Source of the DNA: CAIXSC01 sp046349855
GTDB lineage: Bacteria > Planctomycetota > Planctomycetia > Pirellulales > Pirellulaceae
Direction of reading: 5' to 3'
NCBI GenBank assembly: GCA_046349855.1
Contig: JAXMBM010000008.1
Coordinates: forward strand, 1-64,000
DNA length: 64,000 nucleotides
Shown: positions 9,001 to 16,826 of the stretch, in pieces
Numbering within the stretch: position 1 is the stretch's first letter
Layout of the letters: each line of letters starts with the position of its first letter
The notes under the pieces: model-generated
Told to the model about the DNA's origin: nothing
Seen by the model: only the letters and a program-made list of their open reading frames with translations
Database searches by the model: none
Position numbers and translations under genes: made by a program

Positions 9001-9564
9001 CGTGTTGCTGAATCCCTCGCCCGCCGCCGGATCGACCGGGAAAGATTGAGTCGGCCGGATGTCGACCCCGGTGAGGTCCCGGATCGAATGGTCGTATTCG
9101 GCGTTGGTGAGTCGCCGCGGCAGCACGGGACCCGGGTCGCCGGCGAGCTGGCGGGCTTGTTCGTCGAGCACCGCGCGAAGCGTTGCCAGGAAAGCGCGGC
9201 GTTCCTCGGCGGTGGGCTGCTCGGACGCCGCGGCAGGCGGCATTTCGTTCCGAGCGACGAACGTCAGCACATGTTCCCAGGGACGGTAGTCGTCGGCCAG
9301 CGTCAGGGCCGAATCGTACCGCTCCAGATTGAGCTGAGCTTCCGCGGTCTGTGCACCGTGGCACTCGCGGCAGTACCGCGCAACGAACGGTACGATCCGT
9401 TCACGAAAATGATCGGCGCCCGACACGCTGCCGACGACCAGCCAGGCGGCCGCGGCGCATCCCAGGCGGTTGATGACCAGGCGACTGAGGATCAGGCGAC
9501 TGAGGATCAGGCGGCTCGGCCGGACGACGGCGAGCAGCACGCGGAACAGGACGTCGAACACCAT
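6046..9564 (-). CDS. DUF1592/DUF1588/DUF1585 cytochrome-c-like protein
   Basis: About 1172 residues from the ATG at 9562-9564 (MVFDVLFRVLL); an upstream in-frame start exists at 9621 but would overlap the previous gene. After an N-terminal hydrophobic segment comes a haem-binding CxxCH (VARYCRECHGAQ), the motif of the planctomycete cytochrome-C-like domain. DUF1587 follows (LPRRLTNAEYDHSIRDLTG), then a long insertion, DUF1595 (RIAYRRPLT-like, about 780-830), DUF1592 (FALASRLSYFLWSTLPD), DUF1588 (GILGMAVFLTRNSQPQRTSP and a second CxxCH, KCARCHVRFDPVG) and DUF1585 at the C-terminus (TLGRKLLGYALGR). Family members are thought to be exported redox proteins of polymer breakdown, but the substrate is unknown. 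Four bases separate it from the oxidoreductase upstream. Confidence 0.93.
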   Translation of the reverse strand: MVFDVLFRVLLAVVRPSRLILSRLILSRLVINRLGCAAAAWLVVGSVSGADHFRERIVPFVARYCRECHGAQTAEAQLNLERYDSALTLADDYRPWEHVLTFVARNEMPPAAASEQPTAEERRAFLATLRAVLDEQARQLAGDPGPVLPRRLTNAEYDHSIRDLTGVDIRPTQSFPVDPAAGEGFSNTGEALAMSPSLFTKLYAAAQHVADHALLTTQGLSFAPHPVATFADRSKFGEQAILQFYERHRVDYTDYLRACWQYRHRPAARDGESLEAWARRRELSSPYLTTLYQLLSAPLDADRYYLGWLRQRWQDVPGPANNPAPGASPAAGSGSNASDPVPSAAVESALQQLARDLALLARQLAPRETEAIVSNAGNGPIDHLARRRRTAAERDTFDSQRMQPQRRLQAEWKNLAATATLRFVLQARAASPVEAGGGGYILLRSLNFSSANESQYKPDDAARNLPLHKLLSTHAPEQLTRLGLGNHPAGRAVDAETGVLAVPGTWEFELPATALGGAREIRLFLDAELDRALPHATVVQLTLEPTWGEAAAAEAKRASPEEIPLPQWLVDPTQPAAQDVARSGTEFCRVFPNRFYYVDETRGLSAGFHLIEGFFRDDQPLVKRVLDEPGREELDRLWTELEFTTGITEKMLRGFVFFERSERNFLKHPDFDPFKEEDPKLVDQETLERFERVYLTRSNVRGSADELANHPIHVFFEQLRAGLRQRKEQLRRAEPAYLRDLERLAQIAYRRPLTTAERDDLRQFFQRVAEDPEQGREQAVRASLIRLLVSPFFTCRIDPPPAGETVRPLNDFALASRLSYFLWSTLPDAELLRLAEAGKLNDEATLRAQTRRMLADPRVADFAREFCGQWFGYRDFPQQEAVDRAVFRDFDDPLREAMFEEPTRLVAHLIRTNQPVTRLLDSDSTWVNHRLARHYGLPVEGRPARRDATDDWWEVTGLRERGRSGILGMAVFLTRNSQPQRTSPVKRGFWVVHKVLGEHIPAPPADVVALPAKETDTNGKTIRELLALHVADAKCARCHVRFDPVGLAMEGFDPIGRRRDRDLAGRPVDNVVALPDGRQARGVPEFADYLVRERREEFTRTLGRKLLGYALGRSLQLSDQVLLDEMARTLQNNDDRWGPLLEAIVVSAPFRQQRGRDFSPAQFRQQNQGVPR

Positions 9565-9568
9565 GGGG

Positions 9569-10903
9569 TCAGCTTGTCCAGTCGCGGCGGGGACGGCGGC
9601 GGAGCAGATTGGCCTCGGCATCTCCCACGAACTCCTCCTTCGCGGGATCGATCGTGAGTTTGCGCTGCAGGATCCAGGCCAGAGCAGCGGCGTGGCAGGC
9701 GATGTGCGAACGCCGCATCACGTCGGGATGGGCCGCCGGATCGCGGCGCGATCGAATGCAGTCAAAAAAGTTGCGGGAATGAGCCGAGACATCGAGTCCT
9801 CGGACGCGCTTCGACGGATCGGGCAATTCCTTGCGCAGCGATTCGGGATGGACGACGATTTCCCCTTCGTCACCCGTCTCGACCCACCCCTCGTCCCCGA
9901 TGAACCGCACGGGGCAGGTGCCGAGCCGCGTGATGTAGTGAGGCGAACGATCGCCAAACGGCTGGGCGAGAAAGTCGATGATCAACTTCACGCCATTGGC
10001 ATACCGGCAGACGATATTCTTGTCGGTCGGTTCGTACTCGATCGGCAGCGTGTCGTCGGCCTGATTGGCCCACTGGCAGAGGTCCACCGTGTGCGCACCC
10101 CAGTCGAGCACGCGGGCGCCCGAGTCGAAGTCCCATTGGCCGCGCCAGCCGCCGTCGACATATTTCTGGTTGAAGGGACGCCAGGCGGCGGGCCCGAGCC
10201 ACAGGTTCCAGTCGACCACATCCCGCGACGGCAGCGGCTGAGCGGGAAGCCAGGTGTTTTCGAGCACCGGAATGTAGATCGAGGCGTGGAGCGTGTGGAG
10301 TTTTCCCAGCTTGCCCGTGTGGGCCAGCTCGACCGCCTTCTGAAAATTGGGGACGCTGCGGCGCTGCGTGCCCGCCTGGAAGACGCGCTTGCCGGCCCGC
10401 ATGGTTGCGGCCAGTTCCTGGCAGTCCGCAATGGTGATCCCGCAGGGCTTCTCGCTGTAGACATCCTTGCCGGCCTGAGCCGCCAGAATGGAGGCGGCCG
10501 CATGCCACCGGTCGCCGGTGGCGATGAGGACGGCGTCAATGTCACGGCGATCGAGCAGTTCGCGGAAGTCGCGATACACGACACAGTCCTGATTGCCATA
10601 GTGTTTATCGACAAGCGCCTTGCCGGCCTCGCGGCGCTTGGCCTGCACTTCGGCGATCGCCACGCACCGCACGTCGGCGAACTGCAGCATCGATTGCAGA
10701 TCGTAGGTACAACGGGGGCCGATACCGATGACTCCCAACGCGAGCTTGTCATTGGCCGCTGCACCGGGAGCGCGAGCGGGAGCCACGGTCGATAACGATG
10801 CCACCGCCGTTGCCGCGGCGGCTCCCCAGAGAAAATCGCGGCGCGACGCGCCGGCCGGATCGGCGGACAACGAACGAGCGACAGAGCGGTGAGATGCGGT
10901 CAT
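9569..10903 (-). CDS. Gfo/Idh/MocA-family oxidoreductase with Tat signal
   Basis: 444 residues from the ATG at 10901-10903, chosen because GAGAGG precedes it and because it gives a normal Tat leader (SRRDFLWGAAAATA, ending near Ala-x-Ala about residue 40). The Rossmann part starts KLALGVIGIGPR; VLIATGDRWHA and KDVYSEKPCG (the Lys-Pro active-site motif) follow, then the C-terminal alpha/beta part with WNLWLGPAAWRPFN and GARVLDWGAHTVDLCQWA. Such proteins oxidise or reduce sugars and derivatives with NAD(P); in planctomycetes many are exported. It is the first gene of the run with DUF1592 and DUF1552, which suggests a joint extracytoplasmic role. Substrate unknown. Confidence 0.93.
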   Translation of the reverse strand: MTASHRSVARSLSADPAGASRRDFLWGAAAATAVASLSTVAPARAPGAAANDKLALGVIGIGPRCTYDLQSMLQFADVRCVAIAEVQAKRREAGKALVDKHYGNQDCVVYRDFRELLDRRDIDAVLIATGDRWHAAASILAAQAGKDVYSEKPCGITIADCQELAATMRAGKRVFQAGTQRRSVPNFQKAVELAHTGKLGKLHTLHASIYIPVLENTWLPAQPLPSRDVVDWNLWLGPAAWRPFNQKYVDGGWRGQWDFDSGARVLDWGAHTVDLCQWANQADDTLPIEYEPTDKNIVCRYANGVKLIIDFLAQPFGDRSPHYITRLGTCPVRFIGDEGWVETGDEGEIVVHPESLRKELPDPSKRVRGLDVSAHSRNFFDCIRSRRDPAAHPDVMRRSHIACHAAALAWILQRKLTIDPAKEEFVGDAEANLLRRRPRRDWTS

Positions 10904-11182
10904 GGAAGGGCCTCTCGGTCGAGGTGTGACCATTCAAAGGGCAGGCAACGGCAATCGCGATCTTACCATGATCGGTGCGCGATTCCAGGTTCCCACCATC
11001 CACCGGCTACGGGGGAACCGCCCGCTCCCCTGGCCCATGAATTACCATGGAGTCAGAGGAACACTTACTCCGGCCCGCCGGATGCTCCTCCCCAGAGACG
11101 TGTCGTTCCCGGCCGAAGGTGACAGGTTGTTGAGCCATTCCACCGATTTCCCCTCCTCCTCAGGTCTCGCCGAGTGCCACCC

Positions 11183-12262
11183 ATGAATTCCCGCCGCATT
11201 GCCATTGCCTGCCAGGGAGGCGGAAGTCAGACCGCCTTCACCGCGGGTGTCCTGTCCGCCTTCTTCGACGCCCAGGTCCATCGCGATCATCGTATCGTCG
11301 CACTCAGCGGTACGTCCGGAGGGGCGATTTGCGCCTCGCTCGCCTGGTACGGCCTGCTCAAGTCGGCTCGCGGCGACACGACTTCCATTTCCCAGCGCAT
11401 TCGCGATTTCTGGGCCGACATCGTCGCGCAGACGCCCGCTGAAATCCAACTGGACACCTTCCTCACCGAACTGCTGCGGCTGATCGACCGGTGACTGTTG
11501 CCGCACGTGGAAATGAGCCCCGTGTCGGCCGTGAGCCAGTTGTTCTTTTCCGCCGTCACGGCCTTGGCCCCGCGCAAGTTCTTCACCGATCTGCGGGCGT
11601 CGCTGGAAACACACATCGACTTCCAGGAACTGGCCGGACTGATTGACGCCGACAGTCCCGTGCTGCTGCTCGGCGCCGCCGATGTGCTCTCCGGCGAACT
11701 CAAGAAGTTCAATTCTCGCGAGGGTGAGATCTGCGTCGAGGAGATCTTGGCGTCGGCCGCGATTCCCACGCTGTTCCCGGCCGTCGCGGTGGGAAACAGT
11801 TTCTACTGGGATGGTCTGTTCTCGGACAATCCTCCCCTCAAGGAATTGTTGCGCTCCAAGTTCGTCGGCGCGGCCGTGCCGGACGAAATCTGGGTGATCC
11901 AGATCAATCCCACGCGGATCCCCACGGTTCCCACGACCACTTCCGAGATCATCGACCGCCGCAATCAAATGACCGGCAATGTATCGTTGATGCAGAGCGT
12001 CGAGTTCGTCGAGTTCTGCAATCACCTGCTGCGCGAGAAGGCTCTGGCGCACGAAGTCCTGGAGCGGTACGGCTTCTTTCGGCGGGACCCGGTCGAAATC
12101 CGCTACATCCGCATGTCCGATGAACTTCAGCAGGAACTCGACTACGTCAGCAAGCTGTCGCGCGAACCGTCTCACGTGCAGAAGTTGATCGCCGACGGCG
12201 AGCAGCAGGCGCGCCGCTTCCTGGCAGCGCTCGAAACGCCCGAGTCGGGCACGGCGCCGTGA
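11183..12262 (+). pseudogene. Patatin-like phospholipase interrupted by an in-frame TGA
   Basis: Read from the ATG at 11183, the first 103 codons give a patatin N-terminus: RIAIACQGGGSQTAFTAGVL (oxyanion GGG) and the nucleophile elbow GTSGGAICASL. A TGA stands at 11492-11494, after LLRLIDR. The same frame then continues without shift: LPHVEMSPVSAVSQLFF, VEEILASAAIPTLFPAV and YWDGLFSDNPPLKEL, with the Asp-Gly of the catalytic dyad. The two halves together have the length (about 359 residues) and motif order of a complete patatin-like phospholipase. One substitution would restore it (for example a Trp or Arg codon). A TTG follows the stop by one codon and could start the second half, but that half would lack the nucleophile. 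Recent pseudogene, sequencing error or readthrough are all possible. Confidence 0.85.
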
Positions 12263-12274
12263 ACGGATGACCGA

Positions 12275-12307
12275 CCGGCCGGCGACGCGGTGGCGCGTGC
12301 CGGCCGG
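12275..12307. terminator. Strong hairpin between convergent genes (bidirectional terminator-like)
   Basis: CCGGCCGGC at 12275-12283 pairs with GCCGGCCGG at 12299-12307; after a single bulged G, ACGCG (12285-12289) pairs with CGCGT (12294-12298), leaving a GTGG loop. That gives 14 base pairs, nearly all G-C. It lies between the 3' ends of the convergent patatin and RTX genes, 13 bases past the patatin stop. No T-run follows on either strand, so if it terminates it probably does so with other factors. Confidence 0.6.
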
Positions 12308-12325
12308 ATGGGAGGAAGTCGCAGA

Positions 12326-13765
12326 CTACGGCACGAAGAGGTCGATCGGGTCGGACACGACCTCATCGCTCAAGTCGGTAACGATCGTATCGACCGCCTC
12401 ATCGCGCGCCTGGATGGAATCGGGACCGGCGCCTCCGTCGAGGAAGTCCTGACCGCCACCACCCACCAGCCGATCGGTGCCGTCGCCGCCGGCGAGCACG
12501 TCATCGCCATCCCCGCCTTCCAGCAGATCGTTGCCGCCGTCGCCCGAGAGGCGATCATTGCCCAGGCCGCCGAAGAGCTGATCGCGGCCATCACCACCCG
12601 AGAGCAGATCGAGTCCCGCACCTCCGCGCAGGATGTCATTGCCCGCCTGCCCAAACAGAGCATCCTGGCCGTCACCGCCTTCGAGCACGTCGTTGCCGCT
12701 CGTCGTGAGGATTTCGGGCGGCGGATCGGCGTCTCCCACCAGGTGAGCCGCGGCCACGCCCACCGCCGAGGCCGAGAGGAGTGCGGCGGGAGCAAATTCG
12801 GCGGCCACGGCCAGCGCGTCGCCCAGCAGCAGGTCGTCGCCGGCAGCTCCCGCCAGCGCGTCGTGGCCCGGCCCGCCGACCACCAGATCGTTGTCCGTAC
12901 CACCGGTGGCCCGATCGTCGCCGTTGCCGGCGAGCAGGATGTCGTTGCCCGCCTCGCCGTCCAACTGGTCGTTGCCGGTGTTCACATTGGCGAACTGCCG
13001 CGCATAGGCGACGGGATCGGCGTAGCCATCGGGAAGCCCGTTGGTGGCGTCGCCGAAGAGCCAGTCGGCTCCCTCGCCACCATTCACGCGGTCGTTTCCG
13101 GCCCCGCCGACCACGCGATCATTGCCGCCGGCGCCGGAGAGCGTGTCGTTACCTTCGCCACCGAAGACGAGATCATCGTCCGGTCCGCCGGACACGGCGT
13201 CATCGCCGGCCCCGCCTTCGGCGCGATCGTTTCCGCGGCCACCTTCGATGCGGTCGTTCCCTTCACCGCCCAGCAAGATGTCTGGCCCCGGGCCACCGGC
13301 GAGGATATCGTCGCCCGCTTCCCCGAGCAGCGACGAGTTACCGCCGCCGGCCACGATGCGATCGTTTCCTTCGCCGCCCGACAGCTGCGCCGGTTGCAGG
13401 ACATTGGGACGGACCTGGATCTGATCGTCGCCCCGCAAACCACGGACGACCACGCGTTCGACGCTGGCGGTCGGAAAGGCATACTGAAGATCGTTGACTC
13501 TCACACGCAGTTCGGTCCCCTCCTGCCCGATCCCGATATTATCGTTGTTCGGCGTGCCGGTGACGATCAGCGTGGCTCCGACCATTTCGGCGGTGAGAGT
13601 GCGACGCGATTCGAGCCACTCCAGCTGCATCCGGCGGCGGCCGTGGCCGCCACGCCGACCGCGCTCGAGGACACGATGAGTCGCCTGGGAGGACCAGGAC
13701 GACAGGGCCGCGATCAGGCGTGCGGACAGGCGGTTCGCGAGGCGGTGTGACAGGCGCGAGGACAT
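12326..13765 (-). CDS. RTX-repeat (calcium-binding) surface protein
   Basis: 479 residues. A basic N-terminus (RLSHRLANRLSARL) leads to QLEWLESRRTLTAE, which resembles the LEPR-XLL sorting motif of planctomycete extracellular proteins. A short beta-rich part follows (LIVTGTPNNDNIGIGQEG), then roughly twenty glycine-rich nonapeptides of the type GGxGxDxLx (for example GGEGNDRIEGGRGNDRAEG), in two blocks split by about 40 residues. Such repeats bind calcium and form a beta-roll. No catalytic domain is visible, so it is likely structural or adhesive at the surface. It is the third gene downstream of the ECF sigma and FecR genes and has its own copy of the motif found before the sigma gene. Confidence 0.85.
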   Translation of the reverse strand: MSSRLSHRLANRLSARLIAALSSWSSQATHRVLERGRRGGHGRRRMQLEWLESRRTLTAEMVGATLIVTGTPNNDNIGIGQEGTELRVRVNDLQYAFPTASVERVVVRGLRGDDQIQVRPNVLQPAQLSGGEGNDRIVAGGGNSSLLGEAGDDILAGGPGPDILLGGEGNDRIEGGRGNDRAEGGAGDDAVSGGPDDDLVFGGEGNDTLSGAGGNDRVVGGAGNDRVNGGEGADWLFGDATNGLPDGYADPVAYARQFANVNTGNDQLDGEAGNDILLAGNGDDRATGGTDNDLVVGGPGHDALAGAAGDDLLLGDALAVAAEFAPAALLSASAVGVAAAHLVGDADPPPEILTTSGNDVLEGGDGQDALFGQAGNDILRGGAGLDLLSGGDGRDQLFGGLGNDRLSGDGGNDLLEGGDGDDVLAGGDGTDRLVGGGGQDFLDGGAGPDSIQARDEAVDTIVTDLSDEVVSDPIDLFVP

Positions 13766-13835
13766 GCGAGCGTCTCCAGATGAGCAGAAACCAAGAGGGA
13801 CTCAGCCGGCCGAGTGAGATGGACGGCACTGCCAG

Positions 13836-13863
13836 ATGAGTGACAGCCGCGGGCCGTTTCGTA
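13836..13863 (-). promoter_or_regulatory. Candidate ECF-sigma promoter of the RTX gene
   Basis: On the minus strand this reads TACGAAACGG, an 8-base spacer, then TGTCACTCAT. The same two elements, with the same 28-base total length, stand upstream of the ECF sigma gene at 16745-16772. The right-hand element ends about 70 bases before the RTX start codon. A short run of A on the coding strand lies just upstream of the left element in both copies. This looks like a -35/-10 pair of one ECF sigma factor, most simply the one encoded here. Confidence 0.6.
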
Positions 13864-13942
13864 CGTCACACTCGTGGAGATTTTTCCGGAGGTGGTATTC
13901 GAGCCTGCGGCGCACGCGCGGCGCGGCGCCATTTCAGCCGCG

Positions 13943-15961
13943 TTACCGCTCGGTGCGATTCGCGGGGAAGAGCTGCGCGACGACCAGCTTCCACTGCGCC
14001 TGCGCGACGGCGCGCTTCGGCGGAGGATCGTCGGGGTCGTAGGCTGGCGGGCGAGTTCGCGCGGCGCGGAAGGCCTCGCGCGTGCAGTGCTCCAGTAACA
14101 GCACCGCCATCTGCCGGACCGCCAGGTCGCGATGTCCCAGGCCATCGACCAGATCGCGGGCCTGGGCCGGCGCCAGGGTCGGACTGCGACGCACTCGGGC
14201 GACCCATTCGAGCAGCCTCGTGGCGGTGGCTTCGTCGGTCCGACGGCGCAGGCTGGTCAGCAGCACGCGAAACCGCCCATCGCGCGCCGGCAACGCGAGC
14301 AGTTCATGGGCCGCGGCCAGCCGCACCAGTTTCTGTCGATCGTTCAGCATGTCCCACAGCGCTGCACCGCGGTCGGCAGCCAGCGCCAGGTTCCAGCGCG
14401 CCAAGAGCGTCTGCTGGCGGCCGTCGTTGGTTGTCGAACGCAATCGCTGCAGTTCTTCCACGACGTTGTCGGTGGCCGCTAGTCGATCGACGAGCTTGCC
14501 GTAGGTTTGCTGCCAGTCGCGGCGCCGTTTTTCCTCGGGCGTCGACAGCCACGCTGGGTCGTAGGGATTGGCGCCGAACGGAGCCGCCACGGAAGCGGCA
14601 TGGGTGCGGAGCGGTTGTGGAGCGGCGGCGCGGGAAGCGAGCACGGTCGAGACCTGCCCGTCGCGCACCGCGGTTTCACCGATCGCGATCAGGCCCGACG
14701 AGACGTAGACACTGGCGGCCTCGGGTTCGCGCACGACCGCGAGGGTCGAATAGTCGCCCACTCCCCGAGCTTCCCAGCTGCCGTCCGCTGTGGCAAATCG
14801 CACCCGCGCCTCGGCCGCCAGACCGTGCAGTCCGACCTGCCCCTGATCGACCGCGATCTGCACCGTCTGATCGGTACCGACGGAAAGCGTGGCGGTCGAG
14901 TCGCCCGCCAGAATCAGCGTGCCGACCCCCGGAATTGTCGCCGTACTCCACGAATCGGCCAGCGAGACCACCGACAGCGGACGCGTCAGCGGCAACTCGC
15001 CCCGCCCGACGCGCCATGATCCGGGAGCGTCCCCGGGAACGAGCACGACACCCACCTCGGAACGCAGCGCCACGGTGGCCGCTGGTACCCGGTCCGCGAC
15101 CGCTGGCGGAGCGGGTGGTCGCGGCGCGGCGATCGATCCAGGGGCGACCGGTGGAACCGCATCCGCAGGTCGAACAGAGCGCTGAGGCGGCTTCTCATCC
15201 GGCCGATGCGGAGACAGGGTGCCGTCGTCGCCACCGGGACGTGGTTGTTCGACCGAAGGACGGGGCGGGTCCGACACCACCTCTTCCGCGCGCGGTCGGC
15301 GAGAGGGGCGCGGCGGTTGCCGTTCAGGCGCCAGGGACGGTTGCGGAGCCACGGGGGGAGCGGGTTGGACGGCGACGGGCGGTGTCGGCAACGTCTCTGG
15401 GGAACGTTCGCGAGCGAGCCACACGAGTCCCACCATCAGCAGAGCGATGGCGACAAGGGCCCCGCTGGCAAGCCACCAGGCTGGCACGCGAGCGCTGAGC
15501 CGGTCGCGGTGCGGAGTTGGCAGCGCCGCGCCGCGCGTCCGCGGACGAACGATCACCACGGCCGGTTCCGTCGTGGGACCGGGAACCAGCGCCGCCAGAC
15601 GCTCGGTCAACGCGGGTGATGCGTCGAGCCAGACACGTTGCTCCCAGGCAAACACGCCACAACTCACCAGCTCGGCCAGATCGGCCGGCGATTCCCAGCA
15701 GATCTGCTCGAGCTGCGCGTTCTCGTGGGCGTCGGTGGTCCCGTCGAGATAGCTGGCGACAAGATCTGGGGGGAGCAGCGGTTCGCTGACCGGTCCTTGC
15801 CCGCCGCGCAGGTCGGCCAGTGCCTGAGTTACTTTCCGCCACGCCTCGGCGGCTGCCGGGGATGCCGCCACGGTGGCAGCAAGTTCCGCCGGCGGGCGCC
15901 CCTGTTCGACCTCGAGGGCCCAGCGAATCAACGTCCGGAGGGAGGGAAGGGGAGCGTTCAC
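13943..15961 (-). CDS. FecR-domain membrane protein, putative anti-sigma factor
   Basis: 672 residues from a GTG at 15959-15961 (VNAPLPSLRTLI) that overlaps the sigma-factor stop by four bases (GTGA). The cytoplasmic N-terminal 170 residues include LVASYLDGTTDAHENAQLEQ, the shape of an anti-sigma N-terminus. One transmembrane helix follows (WWLASGALVAIALLMVGLVW), then a Pro/Arg-rich linker and a FecR-like beta domain (STATIPGVGTLILAGDSTAT, QIAVDQGQVGLHGL). The C-terminal 200 residues are helical and HEAT-like (LVRLAAAHELLALPARD, DLAVRQMAVLLLEHC). Translational coupling and topology point to control of the partner sigma factor across the membrane. The HEAT-like end is unusual for FecR proteins. 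Confidence 0.85.
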   Translation of the reverse strand: MNAPLPSLRTLIRWALEVEQGRPPAELAATVAASPAAAEAWRKVTQALADLRGGQGPVSEPLLPPDLVASYLDGTTDAHENAQLEQICWESPADLAELVSCGVFAWEQRVWLDASPALTERLAALVPGPTTEPAVVIVRPRTRGAALPTPHRDRLSARVPAWWLASGALVAIALLMVGLVWLARERSPETLPTPPVAVQPAPPVAPQPSLAPERQPPRPSRRPRAEEVVSDPPRPSVEQPRPGGDDGTLSPHRPDEKPPQRSVRPADAVPPVAPGSIAAPRPPAPPAVADRVPAATVALRSEVGVVLVPGDAPGSWRVGRGELPLTRPLSVVSLADSWSTATIPGVGTLILAGDSTATLSVGTDQTVQIAVDQGQVGLHGLAAEARVRFATADGSWEARGVGDYSTLAVVREPEAASVYVSSGLIAIGETAVRDGQVSTVLASRAAAPQPLRTHAASVAAPFGANPYDPAWLSTPEEKRRRDWQQTYGKLVDRLAATDNVVEELQRLRSTTNDGRQQTLLARWNLALAADRGAALWDMLNDRQKLVRLAAAHELLALPARDGRFRVLLTSLRRRTDEATATRLLEWVARVRRSPTLAPAQARDLVDGLGHRDLAVRQMAVLLLEHCTREAFRAARTRPPAYDPDDPPPKRAVAQAQWKLVVAQLFPANRTER

Positions 15962-16653
15962 GGCTGCATCCTCGCGCGGAGCTTCTGCTGGACGCGCTGC
16001 AGAGTGGGACCGATCGAGTTGGCGGGAATGCCCAGCCGCTGGCTGATTTCGCGATAACTGCAACCATCCAGGTAGATCAGTCGCAGGAGCTCCTGGTGCC
16101 GCGGGGGAAGCTCCGCCAGCGCGGCCGCCAGCTGCTGCTGATGTTCTCCCTGAATCAGGGCGGCCAGCGGATCGTCCGGCGAGCGATTCGCGAGTTCGTC
16201 CGGGGGGAGGGTGGCCTGCTGAGGATGGGTCGGTTCGCGGCGGGCACCGATCAGGCGGCGGATCGTCACGCGGCGGGTGATGACGCAGAGCCACGTCGAC
16301 AGGGCACTGCGACCCTGGAATTCACGCAACGCGGCATAATCGCGCGCCACCAGTTGAGCGAACACTTCCGCACACAGATCCTCGGCATCGGCGGGCCGCA
16401 ATGGCTGCTGGAGTTCCCGCGCGGTGACGGCAATGCGCGTGAGCACGAGGCGCTGGTAGCGGTCGACGAAGGCCCGCCAGGCCACCGGATCACCGGTCGC
16501 CAGCTGGCCTACAAGCGCAAGTTCTTCCGACCGCTGGTCCACGCTGGTCACCTGACTGGCCGGAGCCCTCGCGGCGCCCCCGAGCGACGATCGGCCGGCC
16601 GCTGGCCCATTATGAGCCGGCCGCCACGACGCTCCCAGACGAAGACCCTCCAC
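15958..16653 (-). CDS. ECF RNA polymerase sigma factor
   Basis: 231 residues. Region 2 is seen in DPVAWRAFVDRYQRLVLTRI, ADAEDLCAEVFAQLV and STWLCVITRRVTIRRL; region 4 in LPPRHQELLRLIYLDGCSYR and EISQRLGIPANSIGPTLQRV. There is no region 3, as expected for ECF factors. The start is uncertain: the GTG at 16653 gives a 35-residue N-terminal extension without family similarity, and a GTG at 16551 (VTSVDQRSEE) is also possible. A FecR-domain gene overlaps its 3' end, the common arrangement for a membrane-controlled sigma factor. A motif shared with the RTX gene lies about 90 bases upstream and suggests that it transcribes itself. Confidence 0.93.
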   Translation of the reverse strand: MEGLRLGASWRPAHNGPAAGRSSLGGAARAPASQVTSVDQRSEELALVGQLATGDPVAWRAFVDRYQRLVLTRIAVTARELQQPLRPADAEDLCAEVFAQLVARDYAALREFQGRSALSTWLCVITRRVTIRRLIGARREPTHPQQATLPPDELANRSPDDPLAALIQGEHQQQLAAALAELPPRHQELLRLIYLDGCSYREISQRLGIPANSIGPTLQRVQQKLRARMQP

Positions 16654-16744
16654 AATTCACCGCCCCATTCCCCCGCTGTTCCCCTCTCTTCCGACCGCCG
16701 CCGAGGGGACGACACCGTCCCCCGCGTGTTCGGCGGCTGACGAT

Positions 16745-16772
16745 ATGAGTGACAGGGCGGACCGTTTTCGTA
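16745..16772 (-). promoter_or_regulatory. Candidate autoregulated ECF promoter
   Basis: Minus-strand TACGAAAACGG, a 7-base spacer and TGTCACTCAT, the counterpart of the site at 13836-13863 with identical total length. It stands about 90 bases upstream of the sigma start codon. Conservation of both blocks and of their distance in front of two genes of the same cluster is the evidence; no experimental motif is known to me for this sigma group. Confidence 0.6.
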
Positions 16773-16826
16773 CACGTCGGGTGAAAAAATTCGGGCCGTT
16801 TCCGGTACCGGCGAGCGGGCGCCGAA

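Noticed and set aside
11492..11494. Selenocysteine at the TGA of the patatin gene
   Set aside because: The position is not a catalytic Cys in patatins and I see no suitable hairpin immediately downstream.
11042..12175. 377-codon minus-strand frame opposite the patatin gene
   Set aside because: It spans the TGA without interruption, but has no recognisable domain, whereas the + strand has all patatin motifs.
12290..13750. Long + strand open frame opposite the RTX gene
   Set aside because: Repetitive antisense shadow caused by GC-rich Asp/Gly codons; no domain or start signal, while the minus strand gives perfect RTX nonapeptides.
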